Of a stretch of DNA of 64,000 nt, positions 1 through 11,184 are shown piece after piece. The position numbers and the translations under genes are program-made. This DNA comes from Balaenoptera acutorostrata (taxonomy: Eukaryota; Chordata; Mammalia; Artiodactyla; Balaenopteridae): contig NC_080080.1 of assembly GCF_949987535.1 (NCBI RefSeq), forward strand, positions 62,145,006 through 62,209,005, read 5' to 3'. Each line of letters starts with the position of its first letter. Positions within the stretch are counted from its first letter, which is position 1. The notes beneath the pieces were generated by a model. That model was not told the DNA's origin, searched no databases, and worked only from the letters and a program-made list of their open reading frames with translations.

Positions 1-2254
1 TTATTCTTTGGGTAAAGTTTTTCTACAGTTGAAAAGCAGGTGAAGGACATGGGAGGAAAGAAAGACCATAGGGTCTTGCTCCGTTTCACCACTAGGTGAA
101 GAAAGTTCAGTGGTAGAAGAAAATAAAACCAACATGCAAGATAAGGGGAAGCGGTGGAGAGTAGAAAGTCTTGATAATTGTTCTTATCCCCAGATCCAGT
201 CCCTGAGGCAGCCCCAGTCTTCCATAGTTGAGTTATACAAGCCAATGGGTTTCATTTTTGAGTGAGTTTAGGATAGATTTCTGGATCTTCTAACAGCCAT
301 GACAACAACAAAAACATCCTAACTAATACAAAGAAATATCTTGGTCTCCTTCATCTCTGACTTAGGCAATATCACAAATCTCTTTCCTTAGAAACGTCAT
401 TATTACGACATCTATTATTTCTGTCGATTCAGAATCCTTCCCCTCTTCTTTCATAAGAAGTGTACCAGTTTTCCTTGGGATACTGCCTCTCCCTATTCTC
501 AGTCTACTCCATAGGGATGAGGCTGACCCACCTTAAGCTGAAACGGTGAGGATGTGATGCAGGACCCAGCCACTCAGCACATTTTCTGGTCCCGGCCAGG
601 TTCAACAGAAGATATAATCTGGACTATTGGGAGTCAAGTGCTTTTATGAAACTTGACAAAAGACCTAGCTCTTTCCATTGGGACTGCTGACAACAAGAAG
701 TGGTGCTGGAGGTACTGTGCCCTCTCTGTGGAATGCCGAGCAGAGACTTTGAAATGAACCACAACTTAGTGACTTCATTTGAGCTCCTACATCCACTCAT
801 GTCAATGATGGATTCTTATGCACTCAGCAGTCTTCCTTTAGATTTTGCAATTCTGTAAAGCAATAAATAGCCTTCACATTTTTTTCATCTTAAGTCAGTT
901 TGAGTTTGGCTTCTGTCTTGAAGCCAGAAAGAGTCCTGAATAATATGCCCTTAGTACCCAAGCCAGACCAAAGTCCTCTAAAATCTTTTTTCCTAAATAT
1001 TGTCATCCAGGGTCTGGTTGTGTGCCTGGGGTTTAACCTTCTCTAGGAATGCATGAGGTGTCTGTAGTCACTAGATCAATAAACTGCCCCCTCTGAAAAA
1101 GGAAGCTTTGAGAATACTTTTTACTGTTTTGTTTGAATTATGACCCTGCGTGTTTCAAGGTATACTCTTAAGCAGTGATCCTTGATTTCTTGGTGGTCAG
1201 ACCTGGGACTTTACAGTGATGGTCTCAATGACTCCATACCATCTTAGAGAAATGTAAGATGCAGTCTGGGCCATTGGGAGTCAAGCTCAGTGCTTTTATG
1301 AAACTTGAGAACGGATATAGCTCTTTCTGCTGAGAATGCAGACATCTAGGAGAAGTGACAGAGGAGGAACTGGGGAAAGGTAAGGAGATGTGCCTCAAAT
1401 AGTCATGTTCGTTAGAAGCCAGAAACTGTTCCTACTTTTCCTGTCTTGTTATGGAACAGAATTCTTTGAAGGACCCAGCTCAGTATCCCCATCCTCTCCC
1501 CTCAGTATTTTCACAGTTACACCTCTTCCCTGTTCTCCGCATTTTGAATGAATGAATAAGTAAATGAATAAATCAGACCTTTTTGAATTTAACCTCAACT
1601 TAGGATTGACCTGCATCACCTGTTTACCTTTGTTCATTTTGCTTTTTACTCATTTCTCTACCCAAGCTCAGCAACTTTCGGCTCCCAATGTAGTGTGTCA
1701 CCAGGTTTGTAGCACAAGAGTAAACCTCAACCCTCAGATAGAGGATAGAGATGTCAAGTGGGAAAGGATGACAATGGAAGTAAGCAGAGAGAAGGCAGTA
1801 AGAATAAAAATGCTCCAGGTCCCACAGTTCTCAATAGCTTAGTTGGTCCAATTCATTCATTCGTAGAGCACAACATTTTTCTGAATTATTAACACCTTCA
1901 CCCCAACGGCTGACATTTTCCTATGTATTTTGATTGCCTAGTTTTTGGTCTGTCTTTGAATAAAGGATACCATCTTATAGACCATTCTACAAAACATCTC
2001 TGTTCCTTCAGGGTCAAGACCAAGAGCCATATTTCCACAGACCCCCATCTGCTCTTTACGTTCACAGGTCTTATATCTCATCTGAGAAGCTCTTCTGCCC
2101 CAGCTCATTGTCAACACAAAATACCTCAACAGTATGTACCTTTTATACCTTCACAGATTCTGTGTACAACCAAGGTATTCCAGGTCTCTTCAGTCTGTGA
2201 ATAAAAAAATGATCCATATGATTATTAATGCCAACATTTCAATTCCAGTTAAAT
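1..2254. other. Unique/old sequence without a recognised gene; contains a diverged direct repeat
   Basis: I see no gene here. Open frames are short and have no recognisable domain. Two stretches, about 612-675 and 1255-1327, share the blocks 'ttgggagtcaag', 'tgcttttatgaaacttga' and 'agctctttc' in the same order, so they are diverged direct copies of one sequence. Between them, around 850-950, lie an AATAAA and text resembling the 3' end of an old retroviral LTR. I could not assign a family. Confidence 0.4.
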
Positions 2255-2860
2255 ATAAATATGTATCATGCACTTCTCAAGGGCTGGGCGTTATGCCATG
2301 TGCTGGGGCTATAACTAGTTAAATGAGACAACATTGTTACTATCTGCACATCATTAGCCACCTAAAGAGGAAGGCTGGCTTCAGACAAATCATTAAAAAC
2401 GTGCAGAATATTAAAAATGTGATGTTGGGATCTAAGCTAATCTCGGAGGTCAGGAAAGGCCCATCAGATGATGTAACATTGAAGGATGAGTACTTAGTTA
2501 AACAAAGAAGCAAGAGAAAGCTTCCCAGACTCAGCAAAGAGAACATCCAAAAGGGACAAGACAAAGGGATTCAAAGTATCAGTGCGGCTAGAGCCTAGCA
2601 AAGATAAGAGGGAACACAGCCCTCAGGGAGACCAGGGAGGTGGGAAGGAGCCAATTCCGGAGAGCCTAGTAAGCCATGTTAAGAATGGTTTTAATTAAAG
2701 CAGACTCGAGGAAAACTAGACAGATTTGGAACAGATGCTGGGAAATGGGAAAGAGCTGTTGAGAGAGGAGCAGAGGGGTTGCCAGTGTTTGCAAAGGCCC
2801 GGCTGAGGTTGGGACATCATGACAATGTAATGAAGGCAGTCAGCACAGCTATTTAATGTT
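2255..2860 (-). repeat. L2 LINE fragment (minus strand)
   Basis: Read on the minus strand, this resembles the 3' part of mammalian L2. The plus strand shows the reversed tail (a 'ctgggcgttatgccatgtgctgggg' type motif near 2284-2307), then 'gtcaggaaaggccc' near 2449-2462, then 'agcctagtaagccatgttaag' near 2664, the counterpart of the usual L2 'gccttgtaggccatggtaagg'. The copy is heavily diverged and the boundaries are approximate. The open frames over it are chance frames. Confidence 0.55.
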
Positions 2861-2956
2861 CTCCAATAACCCTCAGCAGCCTGGAAATAGGCATGATGGA
2901 AATAGGCAACTAGGGCACCTCGGAACTAGGGACTGACTTGGTATGTGCAAAGGTAT

Positions 2957-2980
2957 GAAAGGAAAGGAAAGGAAAGGAAG
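2957..2980. repeat. (GGAAA)n microsatellite
   Basis: About five tandem copies of a GGAAA pentamer. Simple repeat with no evident function. Confidence 0.85.
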
Positions 2981-3099
2981 GGTGCTGGCCTGAGCAGTGG
3001 CATTAAGGTTGGCCACGAGAGCCAGGTCTTGTGCAAGGAAGGAATATTTGGAAAAGACGTACAGCAGGATGAACACCAGCACAACGTTGGGAGTCCTGA

Positions 3100-3288
3100 T
3101 TGCCTTGTTCACTTCCAGGGTCCACCAGGTTCTGTGAACTTGGGGAAGTTCCTTCAAATGTTTGAGCTGACATGGGGAGGTTGCTAGCCCTCACCTCTTA
3201 ATTTTGGAGAGAACAAACTGAGAAAATTTAACATAAAGAGTTTAGCCCAGGATCTGGCACACAGTAGACACTCGACAGACGTTATTTT
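3100..3288 (+). repeat. MIR SINE fragment
   Basis: The downstream half resembles MIR: 'gtgaacttggggaagttcctt' near 3135 (loss-of-similarity version of the 'gtgaccttgggcaagt' core), and 'ggatctggcacacagtagacactcgacagacgtta' near 3250-3284, the MIR 3' end. Ancient and diverged. Confidence 0.5.
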
Positions 3289-4789
3289 CCAGGGAAGAGG
3301 GAAAAGTAGGTGTGTGCCGAGCCTAAGATATGGAGAAGAATTGGTACAAGACAGGAAGTGCTGGGGGAGTTGAAGCTTCAAGTTTTCAGGACTGAGGAGG
3401 TAACAGAGGTAAAAGGATCTTAACAGAAAGTTAGAGACTGACTCGCTGAAGAGAGGGAATGAAAGCCACTTGAGTAGTGAAAATCCAAACACCATGAGAG
3501 CAGTATTTTATAGGCCATCAACTTGTGACCCATAGTGATGACTGAAGGAAAAGGAAAACTGTGAGCCAGGGACCAATATCCTCAGTGAAATGCCTGGTAG
3601 AAGGATGTTGTAGCAGCAGGTATGGACATTCCCAGGAAAAAGTTGTTCAATTTCAGGTCTTCACTCCCTTAATGATTGCTGTTTCCTTCTTGGGTCTTCA
3701 AGTTCTCCTACTGTTCGAGTCTTTCCCTGAACTGACTGTTATATTTCTGCTCTTGTGATAAAACTCTGGTCCGTGTCTTATCTGGCTGGGATCCTCATCG
3801 GCCCTCTGCGCAGAACGAAGGTTCTGATACACACGTTCTCTACAAGCTCTCTCCTTTCTTTCTCCATTGCCTGACCACGCTTTAAACTGGGACACCATCA
3901 GGATTCTCTGATCGAAGCTTGGATTCTCAAAATGCCCTACTCTTCACTAAATTGCACTTTTAATCATAGCCTGCAGTCATTTTGCCACAAACACTTATTG
4001 CATCTACCCCAGTCGGGGGTTGTTCCAGGGGCTGGGTCAGAGTCATTGTCATTGACTTTGTAGCTTAGAACACTTGGTGTCCTCCCTTTTGATGACACTG
4101 CCCACTGTGGCTCTAAATTGTTTAATTTTGCCCACTTCTCATAAGCACTGACTTCTTTAGTGTATCATTGTCCTCAACCAGTTTCCACGGAATGAATAAG
4201 CTTAATGCGTTATCCGCATTTCCCTGCTTTTCTCCCTACACTCTTACCTGGAAAATTTCATTTATATCTCATTTATTTAACTATCACTCTGCTACAGATA
4301 ACTCTCAAAGTGACAGTCCATTTCTGAGCTGGCCCCCCAAGCTCCAGACTGCATTCCTGATAACTCACCAAAACGAAAATCAAACTAATAATAATAGGGA
4401 CTAATATTTGTTCAGTGCTGGTAGAGTTTACAAATTACTCTTGCATAACTTCCCTTAAGGACACGATGAGATTTATTTGCACACAGGATGATTTACACGT
4501 CCCTCCTGCAATGTGCTAATCTAATTTATCTCTTAATTGTAAACTCCAATAATCTTCTCAAATTGTTACCTTATTTACTTCTCTGCAGCGGTCCACACAC
4601 TTGAGTGCACTTCTGGTAACATCTTTTCACTTTAGTATATAAAACATCACTTTTTCATGTTTCCTTTCTATCTCTCTCACTATTCTATTAAGTTTATTTT
4701 ACTCCCTTTTTTTCTTTTATTTTTCCCTTAAAAATTAGATTCCTCCAGAATTCTATGTTCAACCACTTTCTGATTGGAGGCAGTCTCTC
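3289..4789. other. No gene recognised
   Basis: AT-rich sequence with short frames only. A weak MIR- or L2-like tail may lie at 4400-4480 ('ttgttcagtgctggtagagttt'). Nothing else in it could be named. Confidence 0.4.
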
Positions 4790-5265
4790 AGGGTGGCCCC
4801 ATCTTGCTCAGAAAACTATCCTGAACCCCAGGCCCCTATATTCCACTGCCTAGTGGCATCTCCACCTGAATATACCAGAGGCATCTTAAACAAAATACGT
4901 CCAAATTTCAACATCACAGCTTCATTCTTCCTTCAATTCCAAAGTGAATTTGATTGCAAGCTCTGATATAAAAGTAGTAGTAGTGTTCTCTGTCCTACCT
5001 CATATAACAAGGTCACCTTCCCACAGTCATTCAAGTCAAAAATCCCAAAGTCATTTTGGACTCATTTTTAAAACCTCACATCAAATATTTCAGAGTTCCT
5101 GGATATTTCAAAATCTTATTTCTACAGCATCATTGCTAGTTGATCTCTCATACTTCTCTCTACTCATCGTGTCCTATTCATCTCAGGCAAAATTATTTTA
5201 CTGTAACAACCTTCAAAATCTCAGTTTTTCTTCAGTTCAAGTTACATGTTCATCACAGGACACCT
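4790..5265 (+). repeat. L2 LINE fragment (plus strand)
   Basis: The text around 4840-4920 matches the L2 stretch that reads 'ctgcctactggacatctccacttgg...caggcatctcaaactcaacatg' in typical copies. Here it appears as 'cactgcctagtggcatctcc' followed by 'agaggcatcttaaacaaaa'. It continues through a 'ttggactcatttttaaaacc' block near 5054, equivalent to the L2 'cttgactcctctctttctct' block. Confidence 0.6.
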
Positions 5266-5604
5266 TTGGCTCTTAACTCTGGAACTGATTGCTGATATCG
5301 AGGCCCAGGAGAAAGAACGAAGGCAGAATTATGTTACAGGCTTTTAAAAGTTTTGTACAGAAGTGGCTAATGTTCTCTTTGCTTACATTTCATTGGCCAA
5401 AGAAAATCACAAGGCCCAGCTTTACATTAATTAGTCAAGAACTATAATTTTCCCTCAGGGACAGACCTGGAAGGAGTACATTTGGTCGAGATGCAACCAG
5501 TAGGAAAAGGCAGTGAATATTTTGAACAAATACTACAATATTCTTTACACTCTAAAAAGATTCTAATGATCCTGTTCTTTATTTACTTGTAATTCTTTCG
5601 ACTA

Positions 5605-6055
5605 TTTAAGGTGATCTCATCCACACCCATGTCTTCAACAATCGCTTACACATTGATGGCAGTCAAATCTGTATCTCTAGGCCAGATACCTCATCCAATC
5701 TTTGGACTTCTATTCCAAATGCTGTTAGCAAGGTCTATGTAGATTTGCCATAAGCAATTCAATTTCAGTAAATCTCCAACTGAATATACATTCTTTCTCC
5801 CAATCTGTTTTACATTTGCTCTTACATTTCTTATTTTGATCAACATTATGTTAAAGCACATGCCACGTGATATTGTAATTGTGTTGTATATTAAACTATT
5901 TTCCGCCAACCCACACCCACTCCCACAAGATAGCGAGCTCCTGGAGGTTAGGACTGTGTTTTTATTTTTCTACTCCAGTAGAATAATACTTTATGCCTGA
6001 TTCCTAACAGACGGCTGGTAGATGCTGCTCTATTGAATAAATGAACGAGCAAGCA
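5605..6055 (+). repeat. L2 LINE fragment(s), including a 3' end
   Basis: The 5' part, 5612-5720, resembles the L2 segment preceding the one at 4790-5265 ('gatctcatccacacccatg', 'caaatctgtatctctaggcc'). The 3' part, about 5930-6050, is a typical L2 tail ('gagctcctggaggttaggac', ending in 'attgaataaatgaacgagc'). The middle is poorly conserved, so this may be one internally deleted copy or two pieces. Confidence 0.55.
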
Positions 6056-6189
6056 CCCTGCTAAGTTGTGTTTCTATTTGCCCTCCCTCAGTTCCTTCTC
6101 TACAGTGTCATTCTATTTCTTGTCTGAAATTCAGAACACATTTAATGTTTCCTACGAAATGGTGAAGAGCCGACTCCTTTGCATGGTAA

Positions 6190-6640
6190 AGGGTTCTCAC
6201 AGGCTGGGCTTCCCCTTTTGGTGTCATTTCCCACCACATTTCTCATCTACCCGGGTCCCCATCCACCTACTTGTATTTCCTAAGTATGCTGTTTCTCTGC
6301 ATCTTCCTACTTCCTTTACCTAAAATGACTTAAACTCACCCCTCCTCACCATCTCTATGCTTTCCTCCTGCCCAAATTCTAAGTACCTTCAGAGTCAAAT
6401 GTCACGTTACTTAAGAAAAAAATTCTTCCTGACTGGTTTTCCTTACAGCCCTGACAAAATTAATTTTAGTTTCCTCTCACATTTCCCATTTTATTATAGG
6501 GTTACACCTATATTTAAGATAGTTACATAGTATCACAATTATTCAGTTGCAGGTGTCTCTCAATACAGAAGAAATATATATGTGTATGTATATATACACA
6601 TATATATGTTTTTCTCAAATGTCTCAGCGTCTTCAGATTT
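6190..6640 (+). repeat. L2 LINE, left half, interrupted by a MEAK7-like insertion
   Basis: L2-like text ('ctcctgcccaaattctaag', 'agagtcaaatgtcacgttac', 'ttccttacagccctgac') runs to about 6560 and ends in an AT-rich palindromic stretch. The expected remaining L2 tail is found about 0.5 kb further on, at 7160-7285. The intervening sequence therefore looks inserted into this L2. Confidence 0.55.
6573..6608. repeat. AT-rich palindromic (TA/TG)n tract
   Basis: An alternating AT/GT tract whose left part (about 6574-6586) is the reverse complement of its right part, so it can fold into a short hairpin. Typical microsatellite-type low complexity. Confidence 0.7.
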
Positions 6641-6664
6641 CATCAATACGAAATGAACGAAGTG

Positions 6665-7158
6665 TAAGAATTAAGTTGTCAATTTGACGCTCAGGATTTC
6701 TGGGAGATACACCCACCAATCAATACATGGCATCAGAGGAATTCTATTCTGTGTTCCAATTAAGCTCGTCAGGAGCAGCCGGCATGCACAGTGCAGCTCC
6801 CTGTTGACGTTAAGCACCCGTTGGGTGGGGATGGGGTCTGCAGGCTGTTCGTTCTGTGCGGGGCGCCCATCCATGCTCAGGCTTCAGGAAGGCCAGTGCT
6901 GGGGGTTCCTCCTCACTGGTGGTCGGAAACTTCCCAAAGCCCTTGACTGTGGAGACTCCACCCACCTATTTCCAGCAGGATCCATGCCTCAGGGTCCACG
7001 AGGACCCTCTTGTTGCTCTTGGCCAGCTGCGACCCAGAGATGTCTCTGACCACCCACATCTCCATCTTCTCCAACCTGAAGTTCTCCTTGGCTGACAGCT
7101 GAGGACCGTTGTACAGGCTGTGCATGGGCTTGACCTTGTTGTGTCCTTTCCCCGAACC
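6665..7158 (-). pseudogene. MEAK7 (TLDC1)-like 3' gene fragment, probable truncated processed pseudogene
   Basis: On the minus strand an open frame runs from about 7158 to a stop at 6913-6915, roughly 80 codons. It reads GSGKGHNKVKP (7158-7126), then SLYNGPQLSAKENF, then EKMEMWVVRD, and ends with a LLEIGG/HSQGLWEV tail. From memory this resembles the carboxy-terminal end of MEAK7 (TLDC1/KIAA1609), an mTOR-associated lysosomal TLDc-domain protein, including its GKGH, PQLSA.ENF and KMEVWAV blocks and its natural C-terminus. About 250 bp of GC-richer sequence after the stop would be 3' UTR. The 5' end stops abruptly against L2 sequence at about 7160, and the other half of that L2 lies left of 6640. 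This is what a 5'-truncated retrocopy inserted in an L2 would look like. No poly(A) or target duplication survives that I can see, so a segmental copy is not excluded. It lacks most of the protein and should not be functional. Confidence 0.55.
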
Positions 7159-7159
7159 A

Positions 7160-7285
7160 GCATCTTGAGTTTTGGGAACCAGGTCTTATTCATCTTTATC
7201 ATCAACCCCATTAAGTGCTTGGCTCATAGGTTAGTGAGAAGAAAACAGATGACTGATTGCCTAATGAATGAAAAGGCTGGTGTGA
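7160..7285 (+). repeat. L2 LINE, right half (3' tail)
   Basis: Typical L2 tail: 'gcatcttgagttttgggaac', 'ggtcttattcatctttatca', 'taagtgcttggctcatagg', ending in 'taatgaatgaaaagg'. It completes the L2 begun at 6190-6640. Confidence 0.6.
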
Positions 7286-7519
7286 TGATGGCATGGCCTC
7301 CGGTCTCTGAAACCATATGAAAGAGGAGCCGGAGAAAGAGGGAGGGGAGGTCTGGTAAGTAGTGTTCAGGAAGCTTACACCAAGCAGTCTTTATCATTTT
7401 TGATAATCAGGGAATCGGAAAGAGTTGGGGAGCTGAGCACAATGCTGAAAGTTTAAAACAGATAAAGCATAATAAGTGTTCCCCGCAATGGAAGTCTGCT
7501 AAAAAGCAATTGATCAGTT
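7286..7519. other. No gene recognised
   Basis: Unique AT-rich sequence up to the target-site duplication of the next SINE. Nothing could be named. Confidence 0.4.
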
Positions 7520-7535
7520 AAAATTAGGTGTTGTG

Positions 7536-7869
7536 GGCTTCCCTGGTGGCGCAGTGGTTGAGAATCTGCCTGCTAATGCAGGGGACACGGGTTCGAGCCC
7601 TGGTCTGGGAAGATCCCACATGCCACGGAGCAGCTGGGCCCGTGAGCCACAGCTGCTGAGCCTGCGCGTCTGGAGCCTGTGCCCCGCAACGGGAGGGGCC
7701 GCGATAGTGAAAGGCCCGCGCACCGCGATGAAGAGCGGTCCCCGCACCGCGATGAAGAGTGGCCCCCACTTGCCGCAACTAGAGAAAGCCCTCGCACGAA
7801 CCGAAGACCCAGCACAGCCAAAAATAAATAAATAAATAAATAAAATTAAAAAAAAAAATAAAATAAAAT
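7536..7869 (+). repeat. CHR-type tRNA-derived SINE with 24-bp internal duplication (copy A)
   Basis: Full-length SINE. It has an A-box-like motif TGGCGCAGTGG at 7547-7557, a B box GGTTCGAGCCC at 7590-7600, the CHR body, and an (AAAT)n/A-rich tail. It is flanked by a perfect 16-bp target-site duplication, AAAATTAGGTGTTGTG, at 7520-7535 and 7870-7885. The motif 'gcaccgcgatgaagag' occurs twice with a 24-bp period (7720-7735 and 7744-7759). The other copies have it once, except the copy at 45525. The A and B boxes are the internal pol III promoter of the parental element. The 100-codon open frame across it is a by-product of the SINE sequence. Confidence 0.95.
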
Positions 7870-8332
7870 AAAATTAGGTGTTGTGAATTTAGGATTAGGA
7901 AAGTCCCAATCCCCATGATTCTGGACATTTTCAGTAATGCACTTCTGCCTGAACACAGATTAAAGAAATAAGATAATGGCAGTGATCACGATTTGGGGAT
8001 TGGTAAATTATACATATCTGGGGGCTAGTAAATTAAAGCTGGATCCCAAAAGAGCCTTCAAGATGAGACATGTGGGAACAGAACTAGGTGTGTCTTTCTG
8101 AAAGCCAATTGTGAGACTTTGTCTAAAAATCTCCCCTTCCAAGTGGATTATATGTTAATATGAAGTAAATCATACCTTCTGAGCATCACTACTGATGTTC
8201 ATTTGTAAAAGTCTCACTCATGCCAATAGGCACCAGGTCATTTTGTTCCATATCTCCAGATAAATGTGTCTGAGTATAGAATTATACAGTTTTGATCCCC
8301 TAAGGCAAACAAACCTCCTTTGAAGTTTTCTT

Positions 8333-8640
8333 CTTCTTTTTCTTTTTAAATTAATTAATTAATTAATTTATTATTTTTGGCTGTGTTGGGTCTTCGTTTC
8401 TGTGCGAGGGCTTTCTCTAGTTGTGGCAAGCGGGGGCCACTCTTCATCGCGGTGTGCGGGCCTCTCACTATCGTGGCCTCTCTTGTTGCGGAGCACAGGC
8501 TCCAGACGCGCAGGCTCAGTAGTTGTGGCTCATGGGCCCAGTTGCCCCACGGCATGTGGGATCTTCCCAGACCAGGGATCGAACCCGTGTCCCCTGCATT
8601 GGCAGGCAGACTCTCAACTACTGCGCCACCAGGGAAGCCC
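8333..8640 (-). repeat. CHR-type tRNA-derived SINE (copy B)
   Basis: Reverse-oriented copy. The T-rich tail complement starts at 8333 and the head complement ends 'ccaccagggaagccc' at 8640. The target-site duplication TGAAGTTTTCTT lies at 8321-8332 and 8641-8652. It has a single copy of the 'gaagagtggcccccgcttg' region, here with minor changes. Confidence 0.93.
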
Positions 8641-8652
8641 TGAAGTTTTCTT

Positions 8653-9330
8653 AAATTAATTTCTGCTATTGCTATAATTGTCCTTTTAATTCCCATTCAG
8701 TAACTTATTTGCATATAAAAAATTGCCTATGTCTGACAACAATTCCAAATACTTACAAAGTATAATAATGAAGATCAATTTTAGATTTAAAAACAATCTA
8801 AATTTCGTGAATAGATTCAGGTAGCAATTATAACGTGAAATGGCATCAATTAAAATACTTAGCATTGGTTAATAATCAATATATATTATAATATGAAAGT
8901 GCTGTAATTTCCAGAGCAGCACTGACATTCAGATAGAAGGCTAGTCCATTAAAGCAATTATAAAAAACACCATGGGACTTTAAATAATTCTGTTATTGAA
9001 GAAAATTTTTATACTGGGTACAATGTTTGAAATTATACCTAGTTTGCAGTAATAAGAAACAAAACAGTGGTGGATCCCAGTTTCCCTGACATGACATAGA
9101 AAGTTAAAACAAACAAACAAAGAAAACAAAGCAAGACAAACCTAGAATTTAATAGGGTAAATGATGAATTGTTATTTTTGTTACCAATAATTCTCTTTTT
9201 CAAAATTCTTATGTAATGTGGTATATATAATTTGGAGATGTAGTTTGGGGGAGAATTTCCTGGGGGAGTGATGAGGAAGGGAGAGAGGGTGGTTAGTCAG
9301 TTGGGTTAAGTTAGTACTGGGAAGGCAATC
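8653..9330. other. No gene recognised
   Basis: AT-rich unique sequence with short frames only and no repeat family that I recognise. Confidence 0.4.
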
Positions 9331-9347
9331 AGAAGTGGAGATGGTTT

Positions 9348-9604
9348 TATAAAACAGATAACTAATAAGGACCTACTGTATGGCACGGGGAACTCTACTC
9401 AATACTCTGTAATGGCCTATATGGGAAAAGAATCTAAAAAAGAGGAGATATATGTATATATAACTGATTCTCTTTGCTGTACACCTGAAACTAACACAAC
9501 ATTGTAAATCAACTATACTCCAATAAAAATTTTTTTAAAAAGTATTAGCAGAGGGAAAACTTGATCAAGAAATAGAAATAAATAGGATAAGGAAGAAAAC
9601 ACTA
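9348..9604 (+). repeat. 5'-truncated L1 (3' UTR) with probable 3' transduced tail
   Basis: Positions 9348-9540 carry the cetartiodactyl L1 3' UTR ('aaggacctactgtatggcac', 'cactctgtaatggcctatat' type text, 'ctgaaactaacacaacattg', ending 'actccaataaaaattttttt'). A perfect 17-bp duplication AGAAGTGGAGATGGTTT flanks it at 9331-9347 and 9605-9621. About 64 bases that are not L1 (9541-9604, ending in an A-rich stretch) lie between the L1 end and the right duplication. That fits read-through transcription past the L1 poly(A) signal followed by retrotransposition. Confidence 0.85.
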
Positions 9605-9621
9605 AGAAGTGGAGATGGTTT

Positions 9622-11184
9622 GTGTCATAGCTCCTTACCTACCATGGGACACTGCTTAGCCCACCGCAGGACTCCTTTCTCTAAATCCCCATTCCTTCAT
9701 CCCACCCCAACACAAAGAAAGGACACAAAATTGGAGCATCAGTTATTTTCATAATAGGGAGTTAGCATTATATGACAGAAGTAATATTTGTGGATTTGAA
9801 TTGCTATGGCAGAGATTTTGATATAACTAGATCAAAGAAGTATTAAAATTATGCTCCCTCATTATCCAATAGCAGATGAGGTTTACTTCAAATAAAAAAA
9901 GATGCTAGCAGATTCATTTAATTTTCTTTTTCCTTTTCCTACACCTTTATTCTCAAAAAAAATCATAAATTAAAAGGTCTATTCACATGCAGCTAAATTT
10001 AATAAGCCAGGAAAAACCTAAGGCTCTTGAAATTAAAACAAATAAAAAAAACCTTATGAACTCATAAAGGTTTTCCTTAAAATAGTCTTGTATTAAAAGC
10101 ATAACTTATAATTTGGAAAATTACAAACAACTTATGAATTAATTTTATTTGCTGTGGGTATTTGATGTGGTCAGCTGTTAGGCAGAGACATGCTTTACAT
10201 ACAAACGAATACACAGAAGATCTAACTGCACATTCTTTTTCATTTTGATTTCAGCTAGTTCTTTTACTGCTACTTATAGTAGTTTTTTTTTTTTTTTTTT
10301 CTTTACCTGATGTGAGCCTTCTATTTTCAGATTAAGGAAATATTCATAAAAGTTTATGAATTGGTCCTCTGTCATGAACATATATAGGGAGACTAGGAAA
10401 CATGCATTTCATAAACCTAAACTCATCAATTGAAAATTTAGAATTCTTCAAGAAATTTTGGGAAACCTGGTGAAAATTAGCATACTGACTGTGGTATTAT
10501 TTAGGGTAAGTAGGCCAAAGTGCTGGAACAAATGGATGCAAAATGGTTAATGGCTCAGATACAGTGAAGTACCTCACTGTCTCTTGCAGGGCAGTCGTCA
10601 CTGGGGCTCTTCTCTGCATGATGAATCAAGGCTGGGCTCTTACCTCTGTACCTCTGTCGTCACTTGGATTCTTATCATCATCTGCTTCCTGCTGGAAACA
10701 GGAGAAAGAGAGTTTGGGAGACAAACCTACTTTTTATACACTGTGTCCAGAGGTAGGATGCAGACTTCTGTTCACTTTCCAAAGGCACGAAGTAAGCCCT
10801 ATAACCATGCCTCGCTGCAAGGGACCTGAGGACTGTAGTCCTTGGTGAAGCAGCTGCTTTCCAACTACAAGTATTCATGTACTATGGATGGAAGAACAGA
10901 TGTGGGGGAACAGCTAGCATTCTGCCATAAGTATCTACTTCTGCATTCAACCTCTGCTCTTAAAATGTAATGATCTTAATTTGGCACATTGTTTAATCTC
11001 AGTGCTTAAATTTCTATACATGGGTCATATTTTCATCACTTGCAAATCTTCCTTAGTTATAGTGGTATGTTCCATCAATAAATAACAAATAGATTTGACA
11101 TAGTTAGGGATCACGTTGATTTCAATAAGCAATTATTTAACTTCTGCTTGGGGATAAAATAGTGATTCAGATGAACTTGTATAT
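9622..11184. other. No gene recognised; repeat-like block at 10543-10930
   Basis: Mostly AT-rich unique sequence, with a T-run at 10283-10300. The slightly GC-richer part 10543-10930 has two overlapping open frames of 101 and 81 codons with no recognised domain. Its ending ('atgtgggggaacagctagcattctgccata') looks like an old interspersed repeat, but I could not name the family. Confidence 0.35.

Noticed and set aside
1564..1842. Frames of 60-95 codons in the first 6 kb as genes
   Set aside because: No domain, codon bias or splice context. Their number fits chance in DNA of this composition, and several overlap L2 or other old repeats.
7536..7600. A and B box tRNA promoter motifs
   Set aside because: They belong to the SINE head. 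No cloverleaf anticodon arm or mature tRNA is preserved, so this is not a tRNA gene.
7533..7835. 100-codon frame starting MGFPGGAVVENLPANAGDTG
   Set aside because: It is the forward translation of SINE copy A. The same peptide appears from copies B and F.
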